Below are positions 1-5,612 of a stretch of 5,612 bases of DNA, one piece after another. Origin of the DNA: Armatimonadota bacterium (GTDB lineage Bacteria; Armatimonadota; Fimbriimonadia; Fimbriimonadales; Fimbriimonadaceae); contig JAFAFM010000096.1 in assembly GCA_023423495.1 (NCBI GenBank), forward strand, positions 1-5,612, in the 5' to 3' direction. Position 1 is the first letter of the stretch. Each line of letters opens with the position of its first letter. The position numbers and the translations under genes were made by a program. The notes below the pieces were generated by a model. The model was not told the DNA's origin. It worked only from the letters and a program-made list of their open reading frames with translations, and made no database searches.

Positions 1-1544
1 GGACGGTGAACATCACCCCGATTCTTGCTGAACAGTTAGAAGATCCCGGGTTCAAGGATGGTTTCGAAGCCTATTGCCAAGGAAAGGTCGATGCCGCGCG
101 CCAGGATCAAATCAAATTTCAACAGGAAGGACCGTTGTGGATGCAGGGCCTCGCTTCCTTCTGGGAACGGCAGTACTCCCAGGTGCTGACCGACTTCCAG
201 AATCAGTGGGATCGGAGCATCGTTCAGGGGTTCCGGCACTTCCAAGACACCGGGGCCATCGAAATCATCACATCCTGTGCAACTCACGGCTACCTCCCGC
301 TCCTGGGCACAGATGAAGCGTGTTTGGCGCAGGTCAAGCTTGGAGTTGAGACCTACCGCAAGCACTTTGGACGCGATCCCAAGGGAATCTGGCTTCCCGA
401 GTGCGCATATCGCCCACGCTACGACTGGAAGTCACCGGTAGCTTCGATAGAGGTTCCATGGCCCAGAATGGGGGTCGAGGAAATCCTTGCCGCTAATGGT
501 TTGGATTACTTCTTTGTGGACTCGCACATGATTCGGGGCGGAGAGCCACTCGGCACTTACGCCGCCAACTTCCCGCAATTGGCGGAGCTCTTCGCCCGCT
601 CAAAGAAGAACTTTCAAGACCAAATGGGTTATCGCAGCGAGTACGAGCATTACGAGTTGCCGAATGGCGTTGTCTGCTTTGCCCGCGATCCCCAAACCAC
701 GGTCAAGGTGTGGTCCGGTGAATCTGGCTATCCGGGCGATGAGCATTACCTCGAGTTCCACAAACAGCTTTACCCGGGCCGGCTGCGGTACTGGCGGATC
801 AGTCGGAACAAGCACGACCTTGGGAAGAAGCAGCCGTACGATCCGTATGCCGCCTTCGACCGGATTCGGGAGCATGCCGAGGACATGGTGCGCACCATCA
901 AGGGCGCGTTGGCCCATTACAAGGGAGTTTCCGACCGCACGGGAACGTTGGTGGCGATGTACGACACGGAGCTTTTTGGGCATTGGTGGTGGGAAGGTCC
1001 GGAGTTCCTCTTTGAACTCGCGAAGCTCCTGCATACCGATAAGGAGATTGAGTGCGTGAGTGGTGGAGACGTTCTGGAAACGGAGCCGCCTCGACACTCC
1101 ATTACTCTGCCCGAAGGATCATGGGGTGAGGGCGGCTACCACTACATTTGGATAAACGACATCAACTCCTGGACATGGGAGAAGCTTTATCCATGTCAGC
1201 GGAAGATGCGCCAGATGGCAAGGGATTACAAGAATGAAGCCACCCTGAGAGTCATGCGGCAGGCAGCTCGAGAACTTCTGCTGGCCGAGTCCAGTGACTG
1301 GCAATTCCTGATTTCTACCTTTGCGGCTCGTGATTACGCCGAACTGAGATTTAACGACCACATCGATCGCTTCAACCGCTTGGCTTCGATAGCAGACCAG
1401 ACTGAGTTGCAAGGTGAAATCCCGGCTTCGGATCTCCAATTTTTGGAGGAATGCGAACTTAAGGACTCGCCATTTGCTGAACTCGACGTGAACCTTTGGC
1501 AGCCGGCCGACGTATTCACTCGTGATCCCAGTCCGGTTAAGTAA
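1..1544 (+). CDS. GH57 1,4-alpha-glucan (glycogen) branching enzyme, 5'-truncated
   Basis: This cytoplasmic enzyme forms alpha-1,6 branches in glycogen by cutting and transferring alpha-1,4-glucan chains. The visible part is about 512 residues, in frame from base 3. A GTG at base 6 is probably not the start: the residues there (VNITPILAEQL) match an internal strand of the family, and about 55 N-terminal residues, including the usual HxH motif, should lie upstream. Counting from base 6, WLPECAYRP (129-137) carries the expected nucleophile Glu132, and MYDTELFGHWW (318-328) carries the expected acid/base Asp320. RGGEPLGTY (177-185) matches the catalytic loop with its tyrosine. The C-terminal DUF1957-type helical domain follows from about residue 390, including ELLLAESSDWQFL. 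Compared with my memory of the Thermus enzyme, there is an extra dozen or so residues after the loop. Family assignment is firm; branching, rather than another GH57 activity, is inferred from overall similarity. Confidence 0.92.
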   Translation, partial: TVNITPILAEQLEDPGFKDGFEAYCQGKVDAARQDQIKFQQEGPLWMQGLASFWERQYSQVLTDFQNQWDRSIVQGFRHFQDTGAIEIITSCATHGYLPLLGTDEACLAQVKLGVETYRKHFGRDPKGIWLPECAYRPRYDWKSPVASIEVPWPRMGVEEILAANGLDYFFVDSHMIRGGEPLGTYAANFPQLAELFARSKKNFQDQMGYRSEYEHYELPNGVVCFARDPQTTVKVWSGESGYPGDEHYLEFHKQLYPGRLRYWRISRNKHDLGKKQPYDPYAAFDRIREHAEDMVRTIKGALAHYKGVSDRTGTLVAMYDTELFGHWWWEGPEFLFELAKLLHTDKEIECVSGGDVLETEPPRHSITLPEGSWGEGGYHYIWINDINSWTWEKLYPCQRKMRQMARDYKNEATLRVMRQAARELLLAESSDWQFLISTFAARDYAELRFNDHIDRFNRLASIADQTELQGEIPASDLQFLEECELKDSPFAELDVNLWQPADVFTRDPSPVK

Positions 1545-1551
1545 AATTCTC

Positions 1552-2334
1552 GTGAGCGTGAAACCCCAGTTCATTTTCAGCCTGTTCGTTGCTGCATGCC
1601 TTTCCCATGCGCAGAAGCCAAGTGACTGGCGTCCATCCCCAGTAAAGCCGCTTGACTTTGGCAAGCGCGTCGACCGTGCTTTGCTGAACTTAGAAAATGC
1701 CCTTGGCGAAGCGAATTACCGCTGTCAGTATTTCGATCGGAGCGTCGGTCAAGCGAATTTCACCAACCGAATTCGTAATAAGAAGACGTTTCGGGTTGAG
1801 TTCGTCAAGGTGACGGACGACCATGAGGACCCGTTCAGCCACCAGGCGATCGTGGCCAAAAATGGCAAGTATCACTTGGTTTCTCCTTCGACCGGCTTTA
1901 AGCCGCTAAAGGCAGGTGTCGACCCCGGGTTCCTGCCCAAGAGCGTGAGCATCGTGAAAGCTTGGCCGCGCCACTTTCAACAGGCGATGTTTCAGAGCTA
2001 TCTAACGGGCTCCGGAGCCTTCAACCAGTTTGCCGCTGCGATCTCAAAGCCGAACAGCGGCTACACGGTTCGGATGGACTCACGCGTCATGCAGGGCAAC
2101 GGCCGCACGATCCCCCAAGTCAGACTTTTCGCTACAAGAACCAAAGCGGCAGCGAGCAAGTTGGGAGCTGAATCGATCGAGATCGTGTGCGACACGATTC
2201 GTTGGCTTCCCCTACAGGTACGAATCACGCAGCAAGATCTGAAAGGGCGGTCGGCCCTGTACGAATGGATCACGTTGTGGAAGGGGCCGTACCGGTTTGA
2301 CGATAAGTGGTTCACACTTCCGAAAACTAAGTAG
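1552..2334 (+). CDS. Exported hypothetical protein, possible lipoprotein, LolA-like fold suspected
   Basis: I do not recognise this 260-residue protein at family level. From the GTG at 1552 it begins with a short basic region (Lys4), a hydrophobic stretch FIFSLFVAAC (7-16) and then SHA|Q (18-21). This can be read as a lipobox (VAAC, lipidation at Cys16) or as a signal peptidase I site after Ala20. The mature part is rich in beta-strand-like segments and ends in a pattern like LolA/RseB-type periplasmic proteins: alternating strands, then YEWITLWKG and FDDKWFTLPK. Two further cysteines (58 and 213) could pair. A GTG at 1522 would extend the N-terminus by 10 residues and overlap the preceding gene; a GTG at 1558 is also possible. 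No good Shine-Dalgarno sequence decides between them. It lies 7 bases after the branching-enzyme stop, so co-transcription is likely, though a functional link is not evident. Confidence 0.72.
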   Translation: MSVKPQFIFSLFVAACLSHAQKPSDWRPSPVKPLDFGKRVDRALLNLENALGEANYRCQYFDRSVGQANFTNRIRNKKTFRVEFVKVTDDHEDPFSHQAIVAKNGKYHLVSPSTGFKPLKAGVDPGFLPKSVSIVKAWPRHFQQAMFQSYLTGSGAFNQFAAAISKPNSGYTVRMDSRVMQGNGRTIPQVRLFATRTKAAASKLGAESIEIVCDTIRWLPLQVRITQQDLKGRSALYEWITLWKGPYRFDDKWFTLPKTK

Positions 2335-2336
2335 TC

Positions 2337-3461
2337 CTAGTTCGGCACGGTCACAACCTGCCCTGTCTCCAGGGACTCGACTACCGCGCGCATTGTAAGC
2401 ACGGTCTCCAAGCCTTCCACCAGGTCTGGTGAGTTGGGTTCACCGCTTAACAACTTGGAAGCAAAGTAGTCTGTATAGTTGCAGAACTCGCCGTAATGCA
2501 TCCCTTTGAGCTCGTGCCGGAAGTAGTAGCCCGACATTGCATGGTGGAAATCTTCTTCCACCTCGACGCCATTGGAATCGTGGTAGGTGTAGCGGAGGTC
2601 GGGATAGCGCGCAAGGGATGAGCCTTTGGATCCCATGAGAAAGCATTCGATGATTGAGCGTGCCCGGGGAAGTTCATGAAATCCGTAGTTGCCAAGGACT
2701 CGAGCGATTCTCCCGGATTCGGCCACCAAATTGACACAGATTGCATCCGGAGTTTTGGCCCCATAAGCTGCTCCTAAGCTCGTAATCGTACCGACAGCTT
2801 GGACTTGGCGGATCGGTCCCAAATACCACCGGACCAAGTCAACCGGATGGCTTAGACCCAGGTACGCCCAGTGCGTGTCGGCAACCGTCCAGGGTGACTT
2901 GGTGTAATACCAATCCATTCGGTGGTTGTAGTGGGCATCCAAAACCTCGACTTCACCAAAATGCCCCGCCTCAAACATTTCGCGTTGCCGTTGAAAGGGC
3001 TCATAGAAGCGGGTGGATTGACCAACTTGAAGGCGTTTTCCGCTCCGCTCGGCGGCGTCTCGTAGTCGGTTCGCGTCTGCTGGGTCATTGATGAGCGGCT
3101 TGGTGCAAATCACATGCTTGCCCGCCTCAAACGCCTTCTCGATGTGCTCGGCGTGAAAGTTGTCCGGCGTGTAAATCGCCACGATGTTTACGTCGGGACG
3201 CTCAAGTAGCTCTTCGTAAGATTCGGAGACAAAGAGGTGTGGGGCCGCATTCAAAGCCTCTAGCCGCTTCTGCTCGGAAAGATCGCATCCCGCCACCGCC
3301 CGGCAGAGTCCCGACGCTCGGAGGGAAACGAGCAATGTGTGTCCCTCATGCAACCCGACTACCCCCACGCCGAACCGTTTATCTAGAGGCAGTTCGCCAT
3401 AGGAACGGCGATGGCCGACCGTCGGCTGTCCGGTCGGGAGGAAGTCAGGATGCGTATGCAT
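2337..3461 (-). CDS. Gfo/Idh/MocA-family NAD(P)-dependent oxidoreductase
   Basis: This is a 374-residue soluble oxidoreductase of the Gfo/Idh/MocA superfamily, whose members usually oxidise or reduce hydroxyls of sugars, inositols or related compounds using NAD(P). The Rossmann fold begins at FGVGVVGLHEG (30-40), a variant of the GxGxxG nucleotide loop. IYTPDNFHAEH (96-106) is the usual strand-loop after it. CTKPL (119-123) is the family's EKP-type motif with Lys121. SHPVDLVRW (204-212) supplies the conserved His205 and Asp208 of the substrate site. The second half is the usual mixed alpha/beta dimerisation and substrate domain. The only ordinary start is the ATG at 3461, which leaves about 30 residues, with several histidines, before the Rossmann strand; this is longer than usual. 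It lies 77 bases downstream of the HIT gene on the same strand and converges on the exported-protein gene. The substrate cannot be told from sequence. Confidence 0.9.
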   Translation of the reverse strand: MHTHPDFLPTGQPTVGHRRSYGELPLDKRFGVGVVGLHEGHTLLVSLRASGLCRAVAGCDLSEQKRLEALNAAPHLFVSESYEELLERPDVNIVAIYTPDNFHAEHIEKAFEAGKHVICTKPLINDPADANRLRDAAERSGKRLQVGQSTRFYEPFQRQREMFEAGHFGEVEVLDAHYNHRMDWYYTKSPWTVADTHWAYLGLSHPVDLVRWYLGPIRQVQAVGTITSLGAAYGAKTPDAICVNLVAESGRIARVLGNYGFHELPRARSIIECFLMGSKGSSLARYPDLRYTYHDSNGVEVEEDFHHAMSGYYFRHELKGMHYGEFCNYTDYFASKLLSGEPNSPDLVEGLETVLTMRAVVESLETGQVVTVPN

Positions 3462-3538
3462 ACGGCCATTTTGTCGTGCGATGTAACTTCGTTGCCGGGT
3501 TCAAATAAGATGACAACAAACGTTTGAAGACCGACAAC
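3462..3538 (-). promoter_or_regulatory. 77-base spacer between the HIT and oxidoreductase genes, with a small palindrome
   Basis: This is the only real intergenic spacer in the window. It contains a perfect 10-base palindrome, CAAACGTTTG, at 3517-3526, flanked by the inverted pair TTCAAA (3500-3505) and TTTGAA (3523-3528). That could be an operator or a weak hairpin, and there is no run of T after it to suggest an intrinsic terminator. I could not find a convincing -35/-10 pair for the oxidoreductase gene, nor a clear Shine-Dalgarno sequence before its ATG. It may be a plain spacer in a two-gene operon. Confidence 0.25.
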
Positions 3539-3871
3539 TTAACCGGGCGGCCATTCTAACTTTCGACCGCCGAGCAGGTGCATATGAAGATGGTCGACAG
3601 ACTGGCCGGCATCCTCGCCCTGATTGATCACCAAGCGGTAGCCGCTCATTAGCCCTTCCGCGACGGCAATCTCTTTTGCGGCGTTGATCAGGTGCAAATG
3701 GTCACCCGAGTCAGGCACGGTAGCGACGCCTGCTATTTCCTGCCGAGGCACGATGAGGATGTGGGTGGGCGCCTGGGGGTTCAAGTCGCGGAAGGCCACG
3801 ACGTGCTCATTTTCGTAAACGATATCCGCAGGTATCTCTCGATTAATGATCTTTGTGAACAGAGTCGCCAT
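3539..3871 (-). CDS. HIT-family (HINT-like) nucleotide-binding phosphoramidase
   Basis: This 110-residue protein is of typical length for bacterial HINT-type histidine triad proteins, small cytoplasmic dimers that hydrolyse purine nucleoside phosphoramidates and related AMP conjugates. Numbered from the ATG at 3871, it opens with TLFTKIINREIPADIVYE (3-20) and has DLNPQAPTHILIVPR (29-43). It carries the histidine triad QSVDHLHMHLLGG (90-102) with His94, His96 and His98, and ends in the characteristic EWPPG. A TTG at 3889 would add six residues, but the ATG start matches the family's normal N-terminus and has a GGAG ahead of it. It is transcribed divergently from the Imm50-like gene. The physiological substrate of most bacterial HINT proteins is unknown, so no narrower function is claimed. 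Confidence 0.95.
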   Translation of the reverse strand: MATLFTKIINREIPADIVYENEHVVAFRDLNPQAPTHILIVPRQEIAGVATVPDSGDHLHLINAAKEIAVAEGLMSGYRLVINQGEDAGQSVDHLHMHLLGGRKLEWPPG

Positions 3872-3883
3872 GGAATCAGTATT

Positions 3884-3887
3884 CTCC
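3884..3887 (-). promoter_or_regulatory. Putative ribosome binding site (GGAG) of the HIT gene
   Basis: Read on the minus strand, GGAG lies 12 bases before the ATG at 3871. The spacing is slightly long but usable. It supports the ATG over the TTG at 3889, since the latter would place this motif inside the coding sequence. The site is only four bases from the GTG start proposed for the divergent gene on the other strand. Confidence 0.45.
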
Positions 3888-3891
3888 AAGG

Positions 3892-4320
3892 GTGTCTGAT
3901 CACGACGCGGTTTGGGCGGAAACCACCCACGGAGGCTTGTTACGGCAGCTCTTCGGCTATTATCCGACCTTTCACGACGCCCGCTTGCGTGAGATCGTGG
4001 TAGAAGCAGCGACGAGAAACGTTGAAATGGTGGTGGATTATTCCGATCGTGTCGAGGATCAAGATACGGACAAAGAGTTGGCGGTCAGGATCCGGCTGAA
4101 GTGGGAGGACGTCGAGGAGATGAACTTGGATTGCGGGGAATCCTACTTGATGGGATTCGAGATCACCCACTTTCAGGGGAAAATGAAGGGGACGTTCGAA
4201 CTGGGGTTTGGAACTTACGGCACAATCATCAGCCGAGGATTCGAGGCCATTTTGGAAAAGGTGGATCCTCCGGAATTCGACTCGGACCACCCGGATCGAA
4301 TCGCCCTCAGATTCAGGTAG
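3892..4320 (+). CDS. Imm50-like small protein of unknown function
   Basis: This is a 142-residue acidic protein with no signal peptide or membrane segment. The most telling stretch is LFGYYPTFHDARLREI (20-35), which resembles the opening motif of Imm50-type proteins (FG.WPSFHDA followed by a beta strand), a family proposed from gene neighbourhoods to contain immunity proteins of polymorphic toxin systems. Alternating strands follow (KELAVRIRLKWEDVEEMNLD, 61-80; YLMGFEITHF, 85-94), as in that family. The match is from memory of the motif, and many such proteins occur with no toxin. No toxin gene is visible here. GTG at 3892 is the only start that keeps the full open frame; a TTG at 3937 is an alternative and would still keep the motif. 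Thirteen bases separate its stop from lpxK, so it probably leads the lipid A operon. Confidence 0.75.
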   Translation: MSDHDAVWAETTHGGLLRQLFGYYPTFHDARLREIVVEAATRNVEMVVDYSDRVEDQDTDKELAVRIRLKWEDVEEMNLDCGESYLMGFEITHFQGKMKGTFELGFGTYGTIISRGFEAILEKVDPPEFDSDHPDRIALRFR

Positions 4321-4333
4321 TCATAATCTGCGC

Positions 4334-5326
4334 ATGCATCCGTCCGAGCTTTGGGAAGGTCCATCAATCCTGCCCAAGGTTGCGCGAGTTCTGCTCAGCC
4401 CGCTTTCGCTATTGTATGCAGTGGGGTGGGAGTGCTATCTCGCGGTCTATCGGACTGGTCTTAAGCGGGCCAAGCATCCTCATTCACCAGTTCTGTGTGT
4501 CGGGAATCTGGTTTCCGGCGGAGTAGGCAAGACGCCCGTCGTGGCGCACCTCGTAGAGGTTCTGCGGCAGCTTGAGTTTGAAGTTGTGATCTCGGCGAGC
4601 GGTTACGGAAGTCCACGGGCGGAAGCGGCTGCGGTGGCACCGTCGGGCCCTCTGGATGCCCGTGAATGGGGGGATGAACCGGCGCTTCTACGCACTCGGT
4701 TTCCTAATCTTCCGATCATTGTGGGGAGGCGTCGGGTACTGGCCGCTGAGCTTTGTGCACAAGAGTTTCCGAAAGCCGTGCTTTTGCTGGATGACGGCTT
4801 TCAGCACTTACCGCTCAAGAAAGATCTGAGCATTGTATTGGACCCAGAAAGGCCAATGAATAGAATGTGCTTGCCAGCCGGGCCGTACCGTGAGCCACGT
4901 TGGAATCGATCGCGAGCAGATCTGGTCCTGCCGGGAAACTACAAGGTAGTCGAGCAGCCGTTGCGGGTTCGCAATGTTCAAGGCGCAGAGGAGCCTTTCC
5001 CTAAGGAGGCAGCCCTGCTATGTGCTCTTGGAAATCCTGGGCGCGTTTTGGATTCGGTGCGTAATTTAGGAATCGAAGTCGTTTCGACACATTTTCGGCC
5101 GGACCATGATCCCCTTGCGGAGCCAAATTTGGTGTCGGACCTACCCAAACATGTTCCGGTGTTAATCACCCAGAAGGACTGGGTGAAGCTCCAAAACCGG
5201 TCCGATGTTTCACAGCGGAAGTTCTTGATCTTGGATTACAACGTCATAATCGAACCAGCCGAGCCATTTCGGGTATGGCTCCGCGACAAGCTTCATGCCA
5301 TCCAAAAAGCGCATCATTCTCGATAA
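4334..5326 (+). CDS. lpxK: Tetraacyldisaccharide 4'-kinase (lipid A 4'-kinase)
   Basis: LpxK transfers the gamma-phosphate of ATP to the 4' position of the lipid A disaccharide at the inner face of the cytoplasmic membrane. From the ATG at 4334 the product is 330 residues, the normal family length. An N-terminal hydrophobic, amphipathic segment (LLSPLSLLYAVGWECYLAVY, 20-39) would anchor it to the membrane. VGNLVSGGVGKTP (56-68) is the family P-loop with Lys66. WGDEPALL (112-119) contains the conserved Asp114. LLDDGFQH (151-158) is a family signature, followed by LPAGPYREP (180-188). Near the end are RPDHDP (255-260) and TQKDWVKL (279-286). Departures from the usual motifs are SASGYG for SRGYG (87-92), PDHD for PDHH, and TQKD for TEKD. 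A longer open frame from 4208 would overlap the preceding gene and add residues unlike the family. It is followed by an overlapping acyltransferase gene. Confidence 0.93.
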   Translation: MHPSELWEGPSILPKVARVLLSPLSLLYAVGWECYLAVYRTGLKRAKHPHSPVLCVGNLVSGGVGKTPVVAHLVEVLRQLEFEVVISASGYGSPRAEAAAVAPSGPLDAREWGDEPALLRTRFPNLPIIVGRRRVLAAELCAQEFPKAVLLLDDGFQHLPLKKDLSIVLDPERPMNRMCLPAGPYREPRWNRSRADLVLPGNYKVVEQPLRVRNVQGAEEPFPKEAALLCALGNPGRVLDSVRNLGIEVVSTHFRPDHDPLAEPNLVSDLPKHVPVLITQKDWVKLQNRSDVSQRKFLILDYNVIIEPAEPFRVWLRDKLHAIQKAHHSR

Positions 5327-5612
5327 AGCCGGCACGGTGGCTTTCCAGTTCGGCCAACGAGCCTTTTTGAAAGGTTCACTCGCCGACGCTGAGAAGCGCG
5401 GTGAACGCTTGGCGATGATCCTTTACCGGCTCGACAAGAAGCACCGAGTAAGAACTCTGGCGAATCTGGAGTTGGCTTTTCCAGAATGGACCACGGAAAG
5501 GCGAGAACAAACTGCAACGGAGGTGTACCGGCACTTCGGTCGAATCGCGGCTGATTTTATGCGGACGTCCTTACGCACTTTGGAAGAAGTACGGAGCGCC
5601 GAGGTTATCGGT
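5295..5612 (+). CDS. LpxL/HtrB-type lipid A (lysophospholipid) acyltransferase, 3'-truncated
   Basis: Only the first 106 codons lie in the window; the frame is open to the last base. The segment KKHRVRTLANLELAFPEW (48-65) matches the LpxL/LpxM family pattern in which HR..NL..AFPE precedes the acyltransferase domain. YRHFGRIAADFMR (78-90) matches the following helix. Family members add secondary acyl chains to lipid A at the inner membrane, a late step after LpxK. The catalytic HxxxxD/E motif would lie downstream of the window, so activity cannot be checked. The ATG at 5295 is the only start available after the last in-frame stop (TAA at 5247). It overlaps the end of lpxK by 32 bases in another frame, suggesting translational coupling. 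No Shine-Dalgarno sequence is obvious. Whether it equals LpxL, LpxM or a broader lysophospholipid acyltransferase is open. Confidence 0.85.
   Translation, partial: MPSKKRIILDKAGTVAFQFGQRAFLKGSLADAEKRGERLAMILYRLDKKHRVRTLANLELAFPEWTTERREQTATEVYRHFGRIAADFMRTSLRTLEEVRSAEVIG

Noticed and set aside
6..8. GTG as the true start of the branching enzyme
   Set aside because: The residues at this point match an internal conserved strand, and the N-terminal HxH motif of the family is absent, so the gene continues upstream of the window.
600..1097. 165-codon open frame on the minus strand inside the branching enzyme
   Set aside because: It lies opposite a strongly conserved GH57 coding sequence, and its translation shows no recognisable domain; it is a shadow frame.
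1119..1664. 181-codon minus-strand open frame spanning the branching enzyme and exported-protein junction
   Set aside because: It runs antisense across two genes supported by family motifs and a signal sequence, and its product looks random in composition.
3239..3508. 89-codon plus-strand open frame opposite the oxidoreductase start
   Set aside because: It is mostly antisense to the conserved Rossmann region; the proline- and arginine-rich product is typical of a shadow frame.
3892..4320. Toxin-immunity or defence island centred on the Imm50-like gene
   Set aside because: The neighbours are HIT, lpxK and an LpxL-type gene; no toxin, nuclease, secretion or mobile-element gene is visible.
4208..4333. 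N-terminal extension of lpxK from 4208
   Set aside because: The extra 42 residues overlap the preceding gene in another frame and do not resemble LpxK. The ATG at 4334 gives the normal family length.
4101..4526. 141-codon plus-strand open frame bridging the Imm50-like gene and lpxK
   Set aside because: It overlaps two better supported genes in a third frame and shows no domain or plausible start context.

Overview
The window is a dense bacterial stretch (roughly mid-50s % G+C by eye) with six protein-coding genes and almost no intergenic space. Both ends are cut inside genes. Lipid A genes indicate a Gram-negative (diderm) bacterium. A GH57-type glycogen branching enzyme, a Gfo/Idh/MocA oxidoreductase and GTG starts would fit Armatimonadota or a similar environmental diderm phylum. 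That placement is a guess from gene content, not something the sequence proves. I see no RNA gene, CRISPR array, insertion sequence or phage gene.

Left block, + strand, 1-2334: the 3' nine-tenths of a GH57 1,4-alpha-glucan branching enzyme, followed after a few bases by a small exported protein of unknown function. The exported protein has both a lipoprotein-type and an ordinary signal-peptidase cleavage option, and it may have a LolA-like fold. Its stop lies 2 bases from the stop of the next gene, which converges on it.

Middle block, - strand, 2337-3871: a HIT-family (HINT-like) nucleotide-binding protein, then a 77-base spacer (the longest wholly non-coding stretch), then a Gfo/Idh/MocA NAD(P)-dependent oxidoreductase with an unusual N-terminal extension. 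The two may form one transcription unit.

Right block, + strand, 3892-5612: a 142-residue protein with an Imm50-like FG..P.FHDA motif, then lpxK (lipid A 4'-kinase), then the first 106 codons of an LpxL/HtrB-type lipid A acyltransferase, which overlaps the end of lpxK by 32 bases and runs off the window. LpxK phosphorylates the lipid A disaccharide, and LpxL-type enzymes add secondary acyl chains late in the same pathway, so the pair makes biochemical sense. The Imm50-like gene diverges from the HIT gene with only 20 bases between proposed start codons.

The window is mostly ordinary housekeeping metabolism. The points worth a second look are the departures from consensus in LpxK, the Imm50-like gene sitting in a lipid A operon, the tight divergent junction, and the uncharacterised exported protein. 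I do not see convincing evidence for a wholly new system.
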